In this document: positions 11,101-19,362 of the stretch, one piece after another
Layout of the letters: each line of letters starts with the position of its first letter
Position numbering within the stretch: the first letter of the stretch is position 1
NCBI GenBank assembly: GCA_016702545.1
Contig: JADJDT010000008.1
Coordinates: forward strand, 260,214-324,213
Direction: 5' to 3'
Source: Pseudomonadota bacterium
GTDB taxonomy: Bacteria > Myxococcota_A > Polyangia > GCA-2747355
DNA: 64,000 nucleotides
Program-made: the position numbers and the translations under genes
Notes under the pieces: generated by a model
The model's database searches: none
What the model was told of the DNA's origin: nothing
What the model saw: the letters and a program-made list of their open reading frames with translations, nothing else

Positions 11101-12552
11101 ATGCTCGCGGCCGCCCTTCGGGATGAGGCCCGCTCCAGTCGCATGACTTGTCGCATGATCTTGCGTCGCCCAGCCTGGTTGACTTGGGGGACCGCCCACG
11201 ATGCGGCGAGCGCGCCGCTGGCGGGCGGTGGCTGGCGGCGTGCGCTGCTGGCGCTGGTGCTCGCCGGTCTGGCGCTCAAGCTCGTGCGCTTGTCCGAGCC
11301 GCCGACCTTCTACCTCGACGAGGTCTACCACGCCTTCACGGCGCAGCAGTATCTGCACGGCAATCCGGCCGCCTACGACCCCTGGGCCAAGCCACCGCCC
11401 GACCGTGCCTTCGAGTGGACGCATCCGCCGCTGGCCAAGCTGCTGATGGCGGCCGCCATGGCGGTCTTCGGCGAGACGCCCTTTGGCTGGCGTATCGGGT
11501 CGGTGCTGTGCAGCACCGCAGCCGTGGGACTCACTGCGCTGTTATCCGCCGAGCTCTTCGGCTCCGGCGCGGCGGCGCTGTGGGCGGCGCTGCTGCTCAG
11601 CCTCGAGGGCTTGTCGTTCGCGCTCGGTCGCATCGCGATGAACGATGCCTATTTCGTCTGCTTCGCGCTCTTCACCCTGCTGCACTATGTGCGCTGGAAA
11701 GACGGGGCGCGCCCGCGCTCCCTGCTGCTGGCCGCCACGGGCCTCGGTCTCGCGCTGGCGACCAAGTGGACCGCCTTCTACCTGTTCGGCATCCTCGGCC
11801 TCGACCTGTTGCGTGACCTGCTGCTCGGGCGGCGCCGCTGGCGCGACCGCGGCCTCTGGGGCGCCGCCCTCGCCTTCGCGACGATCCCGCCGCTGATCTA
11901 CCTGGCGAGCTACGGGCACTTCTTCGCGCTCGGGCGCGGCTGGCGCCAGCTCGTCGAGCTGCAGCAACAGATGTGGTGGTACCACACGCGGCTCAGGGCC
12001 ACGCACCCCTACCAATCGCGGCCGTGGCAATGGGTGCTCAACCTGCGCCCGGTCTGGCTGCATGTGGCCTACCTGCGCGACGGTTGGGTCGCGCACCTCT
12101 ACGCCCTCGGCAACTCCGTGATCTTGATCGCCGGCTTCGCCGCCGCGCTGCTGTGGAGCTGGCGTGACGTCTTCGCCGTGGCCGCTCCCCAGGTTGGCGG
12201 GGGTCGCCTGAGCCACGCCCAGGCGCAGCGGGTCCTGCGGGGGCGCTGGGCGCGGTGGTTCGTGCTCTTGGCCTACTTCGCGCTCTGGCTGCCGTGGAGC
12301 TTCTCGCCGCGCATCATGCTCTTCTACCACTACGCTCCGGCGCTCCCGCTGCTCTGCATCGTGCTCGGGCTGGCGGTGGCGCGCGCGCGCGCGGGGGAGG
12401 GGACCCTGCCGCGCTGGACGCGTCCCGCGGCGGCGGCGGTGGTGATCGGGGCGCTGGCGTTCTTCGTCGTGACCTACCCGGTGCTCACCGGCGTGCCGCT
12501 CCCCAAGACCCTGATCGAGCGGGGCTACGCGCGCCTGCCCGGCTGGCGCTAG
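11101..12552 (+). CDS. PMT-family (GT39-like) dolichyl-phosphate-type protein mannosyltransferase
   Basis: About 483 residues with ~10 hydrophobic segments. The first periplasmic loop carries the GT39/PMT signature: YLDEVYHAFTAQQY (catalytic Asp-Glu) and then EWTHPPLAK. FGWRIGSVL and LGRIAMNDAYF follow, with SPRIMLFYHYAPALPLL near the C-terminus. Family members move a mannosyl or similar sugar from a polyprenyl-phosphate carrier onto secreted proteins or glycolipids at the membrane. The start is uncertain: the frame is open from 11062, with ATG at 11101, 11143 and 11155 and no convincing ribosome-binding site. It is followed at 12 bp by the release-factor-like gene. Confidence 0.82.
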   Translation: MLAAALRDEARSSRMTCRMILRRPAWLTWGTAHDAASAPLAGGGWRRALLALVLAGLALKLVRLSEPPTFYLDEVYHAFTAQQYLHGNPAAYDPWAKPPPDRAFEWTHPPLAKLLMAAAMAVFGETPFGWRIGSVLCSTAAVGLTALLSAELFGSGAAALWAALLLSLEGLSFALGRIAMNDAYFVCFALFTLLHYVRWKDGARPRSLLLAATGLGLALATKWTAFYLFGILGLDLLRDLLLGRRRWRDRGLWGAALAFATIPPLIYLASYGHFFALGRGWRQLVELQQQMWWYHTRLRATHPYQSRPWQWVLNLRPVWLHVAYLRDGWVAHLYALGNSVILIAGFAAALLWSWRDVFAVAAPQVGGGRLSHAQAQRVLRGRWARWFVLLAYFALWLPWSFSPRIMLFYHYAPALPLLCIVLGLAVARARAGEGTLPRWTRPAAAAVVIGALAFFVVTYPVLTGVPLPKTLIERGYARLPGWR

Positions 12553-12563
12553 CAGCCTCGCCG

Positions 12564-13124
12564 ATGGCCTCGCAGCGCTTGCAGCAGCTCGACCAGCGCC
12601 TCGCCGAGCTCGGCCTGCGCGCCGAGGACCTCGTCGAGCGCTTCGTGCGGGCCAGCGGCCCCGGTGGCCAGCATGTCAACCGCACCTCGACCGCGGTGCA
12701 GCTCGTCCACCTGCCGAGCGGGCTCGAAGCGCGGGCCGAGGGCGAGCGCTCGCAGCACCAGAACCGCGTGGCGGCCCGCGAGCAGCTGATCGCCCGCGTC
12801 GAGGCCCAGCGGGCGGCTGCGGCCGCGGCGAAGCGCGCTGCCGCCGAGCGCGAGCGGCGCCGTCGCCGCCGTCCACCGCCGGGCGCGCGCCGCGTGACCG
12901 TCGCCGACAAGCGCCGGCGAGGCGCCCTCAAGCGCCAGCGGGGGCCGCGGCGGGCGAGGACTGAGTACAGCGACCCGGAACTTGGGCCCTCAGTCCCCGA
13001 TCTAACGTCCGACGCTGCCGCGGATGAAGGGGTTGTGCTGCCGCTCGGCGCCGATCGTCGTCGTCGGCCCGTGGCCGCTGAAGACGATCGTGCTGTCCTC
13101 GAGCGTCAGCAGGCGCTCGCGTAG
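12564..13124 (+). CDS. Peptide-chain release factor-like protein with GGQ domain (ArfB/YaeJ type)
   Basis: 186 codons. The N-terminal half is a class I release-factor catalytic domain: VRASGPGGQHVNRTSTAV has the GGQ tripeptide near residues 34-36, which hydrolyses peptidyl-tRNA. A Lys/Arg-rich tail (ERERRRRRRPPPGARR, then KRRRGALKRQ) resembles the basic tail that ArfB-like proteins place in the mRNA channel of stalled ribosomes. There is no codon-recognition domain. The last ~45 codons run antisense into the convergent MBL hydrolase gene by 123 bp and look non-native, so the natural end may be near residue 135 with an indel just before it. Function in ribosome rescue is inferred from the family. 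Confidence 0.78.
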   Translation: MASQRLQQLDQRLAELGLRAEDLVERFVRASGPGGQHVNRTSTAVQLVHLPSGLEARAEGERSQHQNRVAAREQLIARVEAQRAAAAAAKRAAAERERRRRRRPPPGARRVTVADKRRRGALKRQRGPRRARTEYSDPELGPSVPDLTSDAAADEGVVLPLGADRRRRPVAAEDDRAVLERQQALA

Positions 13125-13661
13125 CGAACGCATCAGCGTCGGCAGATCGCCGCCTGGCAGGTCGGTGCGGCCGATCGAGCCGGCGAAGAGCGTGTCGCCG
13201 ACGAAGACGAGGCCTGCGCTCGCCAGGTGCAGCGAGCAGCCGCCGGGCGTATGACCGGGGGTGGCCAGCACCTCGGCCCGCTGGTCGCCGAAGGTCAGGG
13301 CCGTGCCGGCGACCAGCTCCTCGTCGACGCTGGGGACCTCCGGGGACGGCAGGCGGAAGACGCTGGCCTGCAGCGCCAGCTGCTGCAGCCAGGTGCGCTC
13401 CGCGGCGTGAATGGCGAAGGGGACAGCGAAGTGCCGTTGCAGGGCGGCCACCGCGCCGACATGGTCGATGTGCGCGTGCGTGGCCACGATGCGCTGCACC
13501 TCCAGTCCCAGCGCGGCGACGCGCGCCGCGATGCGCTCGGCCTCGTCACCCGGGTCGACGATCAGCGCCGCGCGCGTGCGGGCGCAGGCGACGAGGTAGC
13601 AGTTCTCGGCGAAGGGTCCGTTGGTCAGGGTCTCGACCACGATTGCGCCATGCTCGGCCAT
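13002..13661 (-). CDS. MBL-fold metallohydrolase, glyoxalase II-like
   Basis: 219 residues. The metal-binding motif THAHIDH sits near residues 61-67. Further ligands are in TPGHTPGG, VFVGDTLF and SGHGP, the standard order for two-metal metallo-beta-lactamase folds. Length and the absence of the long GloB C-terminal domain place it among short 'hydroxyacylglutathione hydrolase-like' thioesterases of unknown physiological substrate. ATG 13661 and GTG 13664 are adjacent possible starts behind AGGGGGAG. It is divergent from the phosphofructokinase gene and converges with the release-factor-like gene. Confidence 0.85.
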   Translation of the reverse strand: MAEHGAIVVETLTNGPFAENCYLVACARTRAALIVDPGDEAERIAARVAALGLEVQRIVATHAHIDHVGAVAALQRHFAVPFAIHAAERTWLQQLALQASVFRLPSPEVPSVDEELVAGTALTFGDQRAEVLATPGHTPGGCSLHLASAGLVFVGDTLFAGSIGRTDLPGGDLPTLMRSLRERLLTLEDSTIVFSGHGPTTTIGAERQHNPFIRGSVGR

Positions 13662-13693
13662 CACTCCCCCTGTGCTCCCGTGCTCGCAGCGGC

Positions 13694-13722
13694 TTGAACT
13701 GCAGGCGCGCTGGGACTATCTT
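13694..13722 (+). promoter_or_regulatory. Sigma-70-type promoter for the phosphofructokinase gene
   Basis: TTGAAC (13694-13699), a 17-bp spacer, then TATCTT (13717-13722). It ends 14 bp before the ribosome-binding site GGGAGG (13737-13742) and 29 bp before the ATG. Spacing is ideal and both hexamers keep the strongest consensus positions. Confidence 0.5.
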
Positions 13723-13751
13723 CCCGGCACCTGAACGGGAGGCTCGCTGAT

Positions 13752-15035
13752 ATGTCAATTGGGATAGCATCTCCGATGCGAAGTGAGAACCGCGGCAAGA
13801 AGCTGGCGATCGTGGTGGGCGGCGGACCGGCCCCGGGCATCAACGGCGTGATTCGTGCGGCCACGATCGAGGCCACCAACGCCGGCCTGCAGGTGCTCGG
13901 CGTGCTCGAGGGCTTCAAGTGGCTAGCCCAGGGCGACACGACGCACGTGCGCCCGCTGACGGTCGACGAGGTATCGCGCATCCACCTGCAGGGCGGCTCG
14001 GTGCTGGGCACCTCGCGCGAGAATCCGTCGAAGAGCGAAGAGAAGCTGGGCAACGTCGTGCGGGCGCTGCGCGGGCTCGAGGTCGACTACCTCGTCAGCA
14101 TCGGCGGCGACGACACGGCCTCGACGGCCAGCAAGGTCGACTCGGTGACCGGCAAGGAAATCGAGATCGCGCACGTGCCCAAGACGATCGACAACGATCT
14201 GCCGCTGCCGGGCGACCTGCCGACCTTCGGCTACCAGACCGCGCGCCAGGTGGGGGTCGATCTGGTCTGCAACCTGCTCGAGGACGCGCGCACGACGATG
14301 CGTTGGTACTTCGTCGTGGCGATGGGGCGCACCGCCGGTCACCTGGCGCTGGGCATGGGCAAGGCCTCGGGCGCGACGCTGACCATCATCCCGGAGGAGT
14401 TCCGCGGTCGCAAGGTGCGGCTGGCCGATCTCTCGCGGATCCTCGAGGGCGCGGTGCTCAAGCGCAAGGCCGCCGGTCACATGCACGGCGTGGCGATCAT
14501 CGCCGAGGGCGCCGCCGAGTGCATCGACGAGCAGGATCTCAGCCAGCTCAAGGACGTCGAGCGCGACGATCACGGGCATGTGCGCCTGGCCGAGTTGCCC
14601 TTCGGGCGCCTGATCAGTGTGCTGGCGCGCAACGAGCTCGCCAAGCTCGGGCACAAGGTCACGACCGTCGACAAGAACATCGGCTACGAGCTGCGCAGCG
14701 CGGCGCCGGTGGCCTTCGACCTCGAGTACACGCAGGATCTGGGGAGCGCGGCCGTGCGCTCGTTGCTCAGCGGCAACACCGGCGTGCTGATCTGCGTGCA
14801 GGGGGCTGATCTGCTGCCGCTGCGGCTCAAGGACATGCTCGACCCGCAGACCGGCAAGATGCGTGTGCGTCGTGTCGAGGTCGATTCAAACGCCTACGCC
14901 AACGCGCGGCGCTTCATGGTGCGCTTGGGTCCCGACGACTTCGAGGGCGAGGCGCTGCAGCGGCTCGCCGCGGCGAGCGGCATGGCGCCCGCCGACTTTC
15001 AGGCGCGCTACGGCGATCAGGCGCGCCCCTGGTGA
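13752..15035 (+). CDS. 6-phosphofructokinase, probably pyrophosphate-dependent
   Basis: 427 residues. Phosphofructokinase motifs run in order: GGGPAPGINGVI near residue 25, LGTSREN near 92, SIGGDDTAST near 117, HVPKTIDNDLPL near 141, and YFVVAMGRTAGHLAL near 185. The GGDD and PKTIDND forms (instead of GGDG and PGTIDND) are the recognised signature of PPi-dependent enzymes. It would interconvert fructose 6-phosphate and fructose 1,6-bisphosphate reversibly in the cytoplasm. The start is ATG with GGGAGG 9 nt upstream and a promoter at 13694. UDP-glucose pyrophosphorylase, which makes PPi, follows 33 bp downstream and may be cotranscribed. Confidence 0.9.
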   Translation: MSIGIASPMRSENRGKKLAIVVGGGPAPGINGVIRAATIEATNAGLQVLGVLEGFKWLAQGDTTHVRPLTVDEVSRIHLQGGSVLGTSRENPSKSEEKLGNVVRALRGLEVDYLVSIGGDDTASTASKVDSVTGKEIEIAHVPKTIDNDLPLPGDLPTFGYQTARQVGVDLVCNLLEDARTTMRWYFVVAMGRTAGHLALGMGKASGATLTIIPEEFRGRKVRLADLSRILEGAVLKRKAAGHMHGVAIIAEGAAECIDEQDLSQLKDVERDDHGHVRLAELPFGRLISVLARNELAKLGHKVTTVDKNIGYELRSAAPVAFDLEYTQDLGSAAVRSLLSGNTGVLICVQGADLLPLRLKDMLDPQTGKMRVRRVEVDSNAYANARRFMVRLGPDDFEGEALQRLAAASGMAPADFQARYGDQARPW

Positions 15036-15068
15036 GCGTCGGTCGAGGCGGGACGGGGGCCGCGCGAT

Positions 15069-16484
15069 ATGTCAAAGCAGGGCGACTGGCCGCAGCTGCC
15101 CGTCCTCGTTCAGCTGATGCGCGGCGCGGGGCTCAGCCCCGCGGCGATCGATAATTTCTGTCGCCTCTACCGGCGTTATCGCGGAGGCGATCGCGGCACG
15201 GTGGACTGGTCGGAGGTCAAGCCGGCCGGCGTCGGGGACGTGGTAGAGCACCGCACGCTGCGCGGCAGCCCGAACGAGCAGCGGGGACAGGCGCTGCTCG
15301 ACACCCTGGTTTGCATCAAGCTCAACGGCGGCCTCGGCACGACGATGAACCTCGATCGCGCCAAGTCGCTGATCGCGGTGCACGGCGGTCGCTCCTTCCT
15401 CGAGCTGAGCCTGGCCCAGGTGGCGGCGCGGCGTCGTGAGCCGGGCGGACGACCGGCTCTGCTGCTGCTCAACAGCGCGCGCACGCGCGCCGATAGTTTA
15501 CCGGTGATCGCGCGCGCCGGCGCCCTGCAGCCCGATGGGCTGCCCTGGGACTTCCTCCAGCCGGTCTACCCGCGGCTCGACGGGCGCAGCGGCGGGGCCG
15601 CCCGATTGCCCGACTCGGAGTCGCGGTGGGCCCCCGCCGGCCACGGCGACGGTTACCTCAGCCTGCAAGAGGGCGGGCTGCTCGAGGCGCTGATCGGCTG
15701 CGGTTATCGCTGGGCCTTCGTCAGCAACATCGACAACCTCGCGGCCACGATCGATCCGAGCCTGCTGGGCTACCTCGACCGTGAAGGGATCGACTTCGCC
15801 CTCGAGGTCACCGACAAGACCGTGGCCGATCGCAAGGGCGGGGTGATCGCGCGGCGCGGGGGCCGCCTCACGTTGCTCGAGCGAGCCCAGGTACCGCCGG
15901 AGCAGGCCGCCGAGCTCGACGATACGGCGGCCTTTCCGCTCTTCAACACCAACAGCGCCTGGTGGAATCTGCCGGCGTTGCGGCACCGACTGGCGGCGGG
16001 GCCGCTCGACCTGCCGCTGATCGTCAACCACAAGCAGGTCGGTGGTGCCGACATCGTTCAGCTCGAGACCGCGCTGGGCGCGGCCATCGGCTGCTTCGAG
16101 CGCTCGGTGGCGGTCCATGTCGGGCGTGAGCGCTTCGCGCCGGTCAAGGCGACCGACGACCTGTTGGTGGTGCGATCGGACGCCTTCGTGGTCGATGGCG
16201 CGGACGGTGGGCTGCGCCCCAATCCGGCGCGCGATCCTGCGCTGGGGCCCGTCGTCGTCCGCCTCGACGAGGCGCACTACCGCGGGGTCGACCAGCTCGA
16301 GCAGCGGTTCGCCACCCCGCCGAGTCTGGTCGGCTGCGCCAGCCTGGAGATCGAGGGCGACGTGCGTTTCGGGCCCGACACCGTGCTGCGTGGCCGGGTG
16401 GTGCTGCGCAATCGCAGCGGGCGGCCCCAGCAGCTCGCGCCTGGGGCGGTGCTCACGGACCGCACGCTCGAATGGACGGACTGA
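15069..16484 (+). CDS. UTP-glucose-1-phosphate uridylyltransferase (eukaryote-type UDPGP family)
   Basis: 471 residues, typical of the eukaryote-like UDPGP family and far longer than bacterial GalU. The nucleotide-binding loop is KLNGGLGTTMNLDRAKSLI near residue 80. FVSNIDNLAATID near 218 holds the uridine-sugar-binding Asp. FNTNSAWWNL and LIVNHKQVGG follow, with a short beta-helix-like C-terminus (LRGRVVLRNRSG). It makes UDP-glucose and PPi from UTP and glucose 1-phosphate, supplying glycan and exopolysaccharide synthesis. It lies directly after the phosphofructokinase. The ribosome-binding site is weak. Confidence 0.87.
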   Translation: MSKQGDWPQLPVLVQLMRGAGLSPAAIDNFCRLYRRYRGGDRGTVDWSEVKPAGVGDVVEHRTLRGSPNEQRGQALLDTLVCIKLNGGLGTTMNLDRAKSLIAVHGGRSFLELSLAQVAARRREPGGRPALLLLNSARTRADSLPVIARAGALQPDGLPWDFLQPVYPRLDGRSGGAARLPDSESRWAPAGHGDGYLSLQEGGLLEALIGCGYRWAFVSNIDNLAATIDPSLLGYLDREGIDFALEVTDKTVADRKGGVIARRGGRLTLLERAQVPPEQAAELDDTAAFPLFNTNSAWWNLPALRHRLAAGPLDLPLIVNHKQVGGADIVQLETALGAAIGCFERSVAVHVGRERFAPVKATDDLLVVRSDAFVVDGADGGLRPNPARDPALGPVVVRLDEAHYRGVDQLEQRFATPPSLVGCASLEIEGDVRFGPDTVLRGRVVLRNRSGRPQQLAPGAVLTDRTLEWTD

Positions 16485-16520
16485 CGGCCCGCAGCGCCCG
16501 GACTCCGCCGATCTGGACCC

Positions 16521-16576
16521 CTAGGAGCCTGTCGAGGCGCGAACCACGAGGGGGCGCAGCAATTCCCGACAGGCCC
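16521..16576 (+). repeat. Short dispersed inverted-repeat element (copy A)
   Basis: Starts ctaggagcctgtcg and ends gcgcagcaattcccgacagg, so its ends are imperfect inverted repeats (gcctgtcg / cgacaggc). The right end shares GCGCAGCAATT and the following (C)YCCGAC.GG with the right end of the larger element at 26241-26388. It lies ~36 bp after the UDPGP stop codon and could also act as a terminator-like hairpin. Confidence 0.6.
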
Positions 16577-17318
16577 TGACGCGGGGCCTCTGGGGGGGTG
16601 GCAGAGTTGGGATGGGATGAGTCGGGGACTAACTTGGAGAGAACCCGTACACCGGTGCGCTGGGTCGGGTCACTGTTTGGGTGGGACTTTTTGCGCACCC
16701 TACGAAACTTCTCAAGATGCCGATATCGCTCATAAGACTGATCGACGAAAGCCCGGGGGACTCGATCGACAGGGCTTCAATTGACGCAAATTGACGCAAC
16801 GGCTTCGATTGACGCTACCTGGGTCATTTGCGTGTGTGTCATTTCCACAGTGCAGTCCCATAAAGCATATGGCGTGCCACGTTTCAGGAGCGCGTGAGCT
16901 GCGCCGGCGTTCGTCGCCTTCGGAAGCCTGCGGGGGCCCTGAGGGCTCACCCTGCACCGCCGATTCAGCGTCGCGCTTGCATGTGTAGCTAACTGAAATG
17001 AAACGTTTTTTGTCGAGATCGCTGAACGGCGACGGGTCGGCGTCGGTCGTGCCTCCGCGGCGTGGCCGAGGGGACCCCGGGCGCGGGAGCGGCGCGCCAG
17101 CAGGCATGCTGGCGGGCACGGACCGGGGCCTGCGCTCTCTGATTTTGCGAAAGCCGGTCGGAGTGCGACCGGGATCCGGACCGCGCTGGGTCGGTGGCTG
17201 TGCGGGTAGATCCGCGAGACGAAACGACTTAGGATCCCTTCCGAGCCCTGTGCCGGGACGGGGCCTCGGAGCCCCAGGTCCCCGGGGCCGCCGGGCCTCA
17301 GGGTCCCGCCGGCGCAGC
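16577..17318. other. Intergenic region with ATTGACGC direct repeats and no supported gene
   Basis: About 740 bp, locally lower in GC than its surroundings. ATTGACGC occurs three times: 16780-16787, 16790-16797 and 16808-16815. The outer two sit in the near-identical 15-mers ggcttcaattgacgc and ggcttcgattgacgc, 28 bp apart. This could be an operator for a dimeric regulator. No tRNA, convincing promoter or coding frame was found, and codon usage in the open frames is not gene-like. Confidence 0.45.
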
Positions 17319-17359
17319 GGGGGTGGGGGTCTGGGGGATGGGGGTCTGGGGGGAGCGGG
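17319..17359 (+). promoter_or_regulatory. Run of six G-tracts (potential G-quadruplex) just upstream of tadA
   Basis: Five tracts of 5-6 G (17319-17323, 17325-17329, 17333-17337, 17340-17344, 17348-17353) and one of 3 (17357-17359), with loops of 1-3 nt. The tracts are on the coding strand and end 6 nt before the tadA ATG. They overlap the place of the ribosome-binding site (GGGGGGAG). A folded structure here could limit translation initiation. Confidence 0.55.
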
Positions 17360-17365
17360 CAGACC

Positions 17366-17830
17366 ATGACCGACAGCGACTACATGGCGTTGGCGCTCGT
17401 CGAGGCGGATCGGGCGGCTGGGTTGGGGGAGGTGCCTGTCGGTGCCCTGGTGGTTGATGCGGATGGCCAGGTCCTCGCCGCGGGGCACAACCGCCGCCAA
17501 TGCGACCGAGACCCCACGGCCCACGCTGAGGTCCTGGTTCTGCGCGAGGCCGCCCGCCGACGAGGCGACTGGCGGCTGGCCGGAACCTGCCTCTACGTGA
17601 CGCTCGAGCCCTGTCCGATGTGCGCAGGTGCGCTGGTCAACGCACGCGTCGATCGCCTCGTCTTCGGCTGCGGCGACCCCAAGGCCGGGGCGGTCTGCAC
17701 GCTCTACACGCTTTGCTCCGATCCTCGACTCAACCACCGCGTCGAGGTCCTCTCCGGCGTGTCGGCCGACGCCTGCGCCCGCCGCCTCTCGGACTTCTTC
17801 GCCCGGCTGCGCGCGCAGCGGGCTTGCTGA
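17366..17830 (+). CDS. tadA: tRNA-specific adenosine deaminase TadA
   Basis: 154 residues. Zinc-deaminase motifs: THAEVLVLREAARRRGDWRL near residues 51-70 with the catalytic HAE, and TLEPCPMCAGALVNARVDR near 80 with the PCxxC zinc ligands. FGCGDPKAGAVCTLYTL is the family-specific block after it. It converts A34 to inosine in the wobble position of tRNA-Arg(ACG). It stands alone between two long non-coding regions, and the G-rich leader covers its ribosome-binding site. Confidence 0.95.
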   Translation: MTDSDYMALALVEADRAAGLGEVPVGALVVDADGQVLAAGHNRRQCDRDPTAHAEVLVLREAARRRGDWRLAGTCLYVTLEPCPMCAGALVNARVDRLVFGCGDPKAGAVCTLYTLCSDPRLNHRVEVLSGVSADACARRLSDFFARLRAQRAC

Positions 17831-18044
17831 CCGCCGGTCCCGCGCCCTCCGCTTTCCCACCCCGACCGGACCCCTCGCATCGGCGCCTGTCGCACCGACT
17901 GGTAAGCGCAATTGCGCGAGGCGGCGCCTAGACTTGTCTCGATCGTGGTAGACGGCGTTAAGTATATGCAACTAAGCACGAAATCGAGCGCAGTCGATAT
18001 GGCCCGTGGATTGCTTTTGCCGAGGCCGAACAGAGGGAATCGGC

Positions 18045-18797
18045 ATGACCTACGGTACCGTTCTGACGCTCACGCGATCCTTGATTCTGTCGCTGGGCGT
18101 TGTCCTGCTCTCCGCGGTCGGCCTGCGGTCGACGACGCTGCGGCTGCCCTTCGTGCCGATGCCGGAGCGGCTGCTGTCGCCGCTGCCGAGGTCGCTCGGG
18201 GACGGACCGCACGAGCCCTGGTACGCCATGCTGGCGCGAGGCCTTCAGGGCGGGCGCCGCGCGCGCCCTGGCGCCGTGGCACCGGTGGCCACCGCGGCGA
18301 CGGCTGCGGGTCGGGCGCGCCCGGTGGGCGTGGCATGGGCGTCAGACCCGCTCGCGCCGTCGCTGCGCCCCTTGGACGAGGCCCCCGCACGGGCCGAGCA
18401 ACGAGGCCCCGAGGCGGCGCTACCAGCGCCCGCGCTTCAGCCCGTGGTGTCCGCCGACGACCCGCTGCTGGTACTGGCGATGACGGGTGAGACGCAGCTG
18501 CCACCGGCCTGCGGCCCGGAGGGCTGCCTGCTTCGCCGACTGCGGCGGCCGCTCGATGGTGGCGTCGATGACCAGCTGCTCGGCGCGCGCTTCGCTCGTG
18601 CCGCCGCCAGCCGTATGGCAGGGACGATCTCGGGCGACGGCGGCTCCGTGCTCGGACCGCTCTCGGCCCTCTTCAGCGATCCCGAGGCCGCGGGCGGCGG
18701 GCCGGCCAGCGCCGCGGGGGGCCGTCTCCAAGCGCTGCGAGCCCAAACGGGGGGTCCCACCTGGAGCAGTCGCGCGCAGGCGATCCACAGCCTCTGA
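18045..18797 (+). CDS. Membrane-anchored or exported protein of unknown function
   Basis: 250 residues from ATG 18045, preferred over upstream GTG because GAGGGA (18033-18038) lies 6 nt away. One N-terminal hydrophobic helix (LILSLGVVLLSAVGL) is followed by a Pro/Ala/Arg-rich low-complexity region. A short conserved-looking piece holds two cysteines (PPACGPEGCLLRRLRRPLDG), and a helical C-terminus follows. No domain recognised. Isolated upstream of the tRNA-Ser pair. The continuous frame with strong third-position GC bias supports a real gene. Confidence 0.55.
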   Translation: MTYGTVLTLTRSLILSLGVVLLSAVGLRSTTLRLPFVPMPERLLSPLPRSLGDGPHEPWYAMLARGLQGGRRARPGAVAPVATAATAAGRARPVGVAWASDPLAPSLRPLDEAPARAEQRGPEAALPAPALQPVVSADDPLLVLAMTGETQLPPACGPEGCLLRRLRRPLDGGVDDQLLGARFARAAASRMAGTISGDGGSVLGPLSALFSDPEAAGGGPASAAGGRLQALRAQTGGPTWSSRAQAIHSL

Positions 18798-18962
18798 TCG
18801 CCAGGGGGGCGGCCCCGCAGCAGCGCTCGGAGGGCCGAGTGGTGGCCGCGTGGTCTCGCGATCGGCCGCAATCTGCATCGCGTTCCGTTCACGGCGTTGA
18901 CGTGCGTAGGGGTAGCCACTATGCTGCGCCGACTTCGCACGGCCGAGGGGCCGGGCGGCCCA

Positions 18963-19048
18963 GGAGAGATGGCCGAGAGGTCGAAGGCGCCTGACTCGAA
19001 ATCAGGTGTACGGTTTCCGTACCGGGGGTTCGAATCCCTCTCTCTCCG
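18963..19048 (+). tRNA. tRNA-Ser (anticodon CGA)
   Basis: Class II tRNA with acceptor GGAGAGA pairing with TCTCTCC, a long variable arm (TGTACGGTTTCCGTACC region), and T-arm GGGTTCGAATCCC. The anticodon loop CTCGAAA has CGA at 18997-18999, reading UCG. CCA is not encoded. A second tRNA-Ser follows 48 bp later. Confidence 0.95.
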
Positions 19049-19096
19049 CGAAGACTGATGCGGGCCGGGCGGTGCTTGACCGAACAGGACGTCGCT

Positions 19097-19184
19097 GGAG
19101 AGATGGCCGAGTGGTCGAAGGTGCACGACTGGAAATCGTGTGTACCGCAAGGTACCGAGGGTTCGAATCCCTCTCTCTCCGCCA
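19097..19184 (+). tRNA. tRNA-Ser (anticodon GGA)
   Basis: Same acceptor stem (GGAGAGA / TCTCTCC) and T-arm as the upstream tRNA-Ser. The anticodon loop CTGGAAA has GGA at 19131-19133, reading UCC/UCU. The variable arm is GTACCGCAAGGTAC. The 3' CCA is encoded (19182-19184), unlike in its neighbour. Confidence 0.95.
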
Positions 19185-19362
19185 GCACCGGGTGCCGCAC
19201 GGCCCGGGGCGTTCGTGGCGCGGAAGCCGGTCGACTGGAGGGCGCGGGCCGGTCGGCGCGTGATCGCCGAGGCGCCCCGCTCGGCGGGGGCCGGTGGCTC
19301 GGCGGGTGTTGGAGGTTCGTGTCCCGAGTGTTCGCGTCCTGAACTGACTCGCGAGTGTCTTG

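Noticed and set aside
13752..15035. ATP-dependent phosphofructokinase
   Set aside because: The motifs are GGDD and PKTIDND, not GGDG and PGTIDND, so the PPi-dependent type is favoured.
17934..17968. Promoter for the unknown membrane protein at 18045
   Set aside because: TTGTCT and TATATG are present, but the spacing is 23 bp (19 bp to TAAGTA), so the match is not convincing.
16730..17971. 413-codon minus-strand open frame across the tadA region
   Set aside because: It overlaps tadA on the other strand, has no start signal, and its sequence is Arg/Pro-rich without pattern. The region is better described as intergenic.
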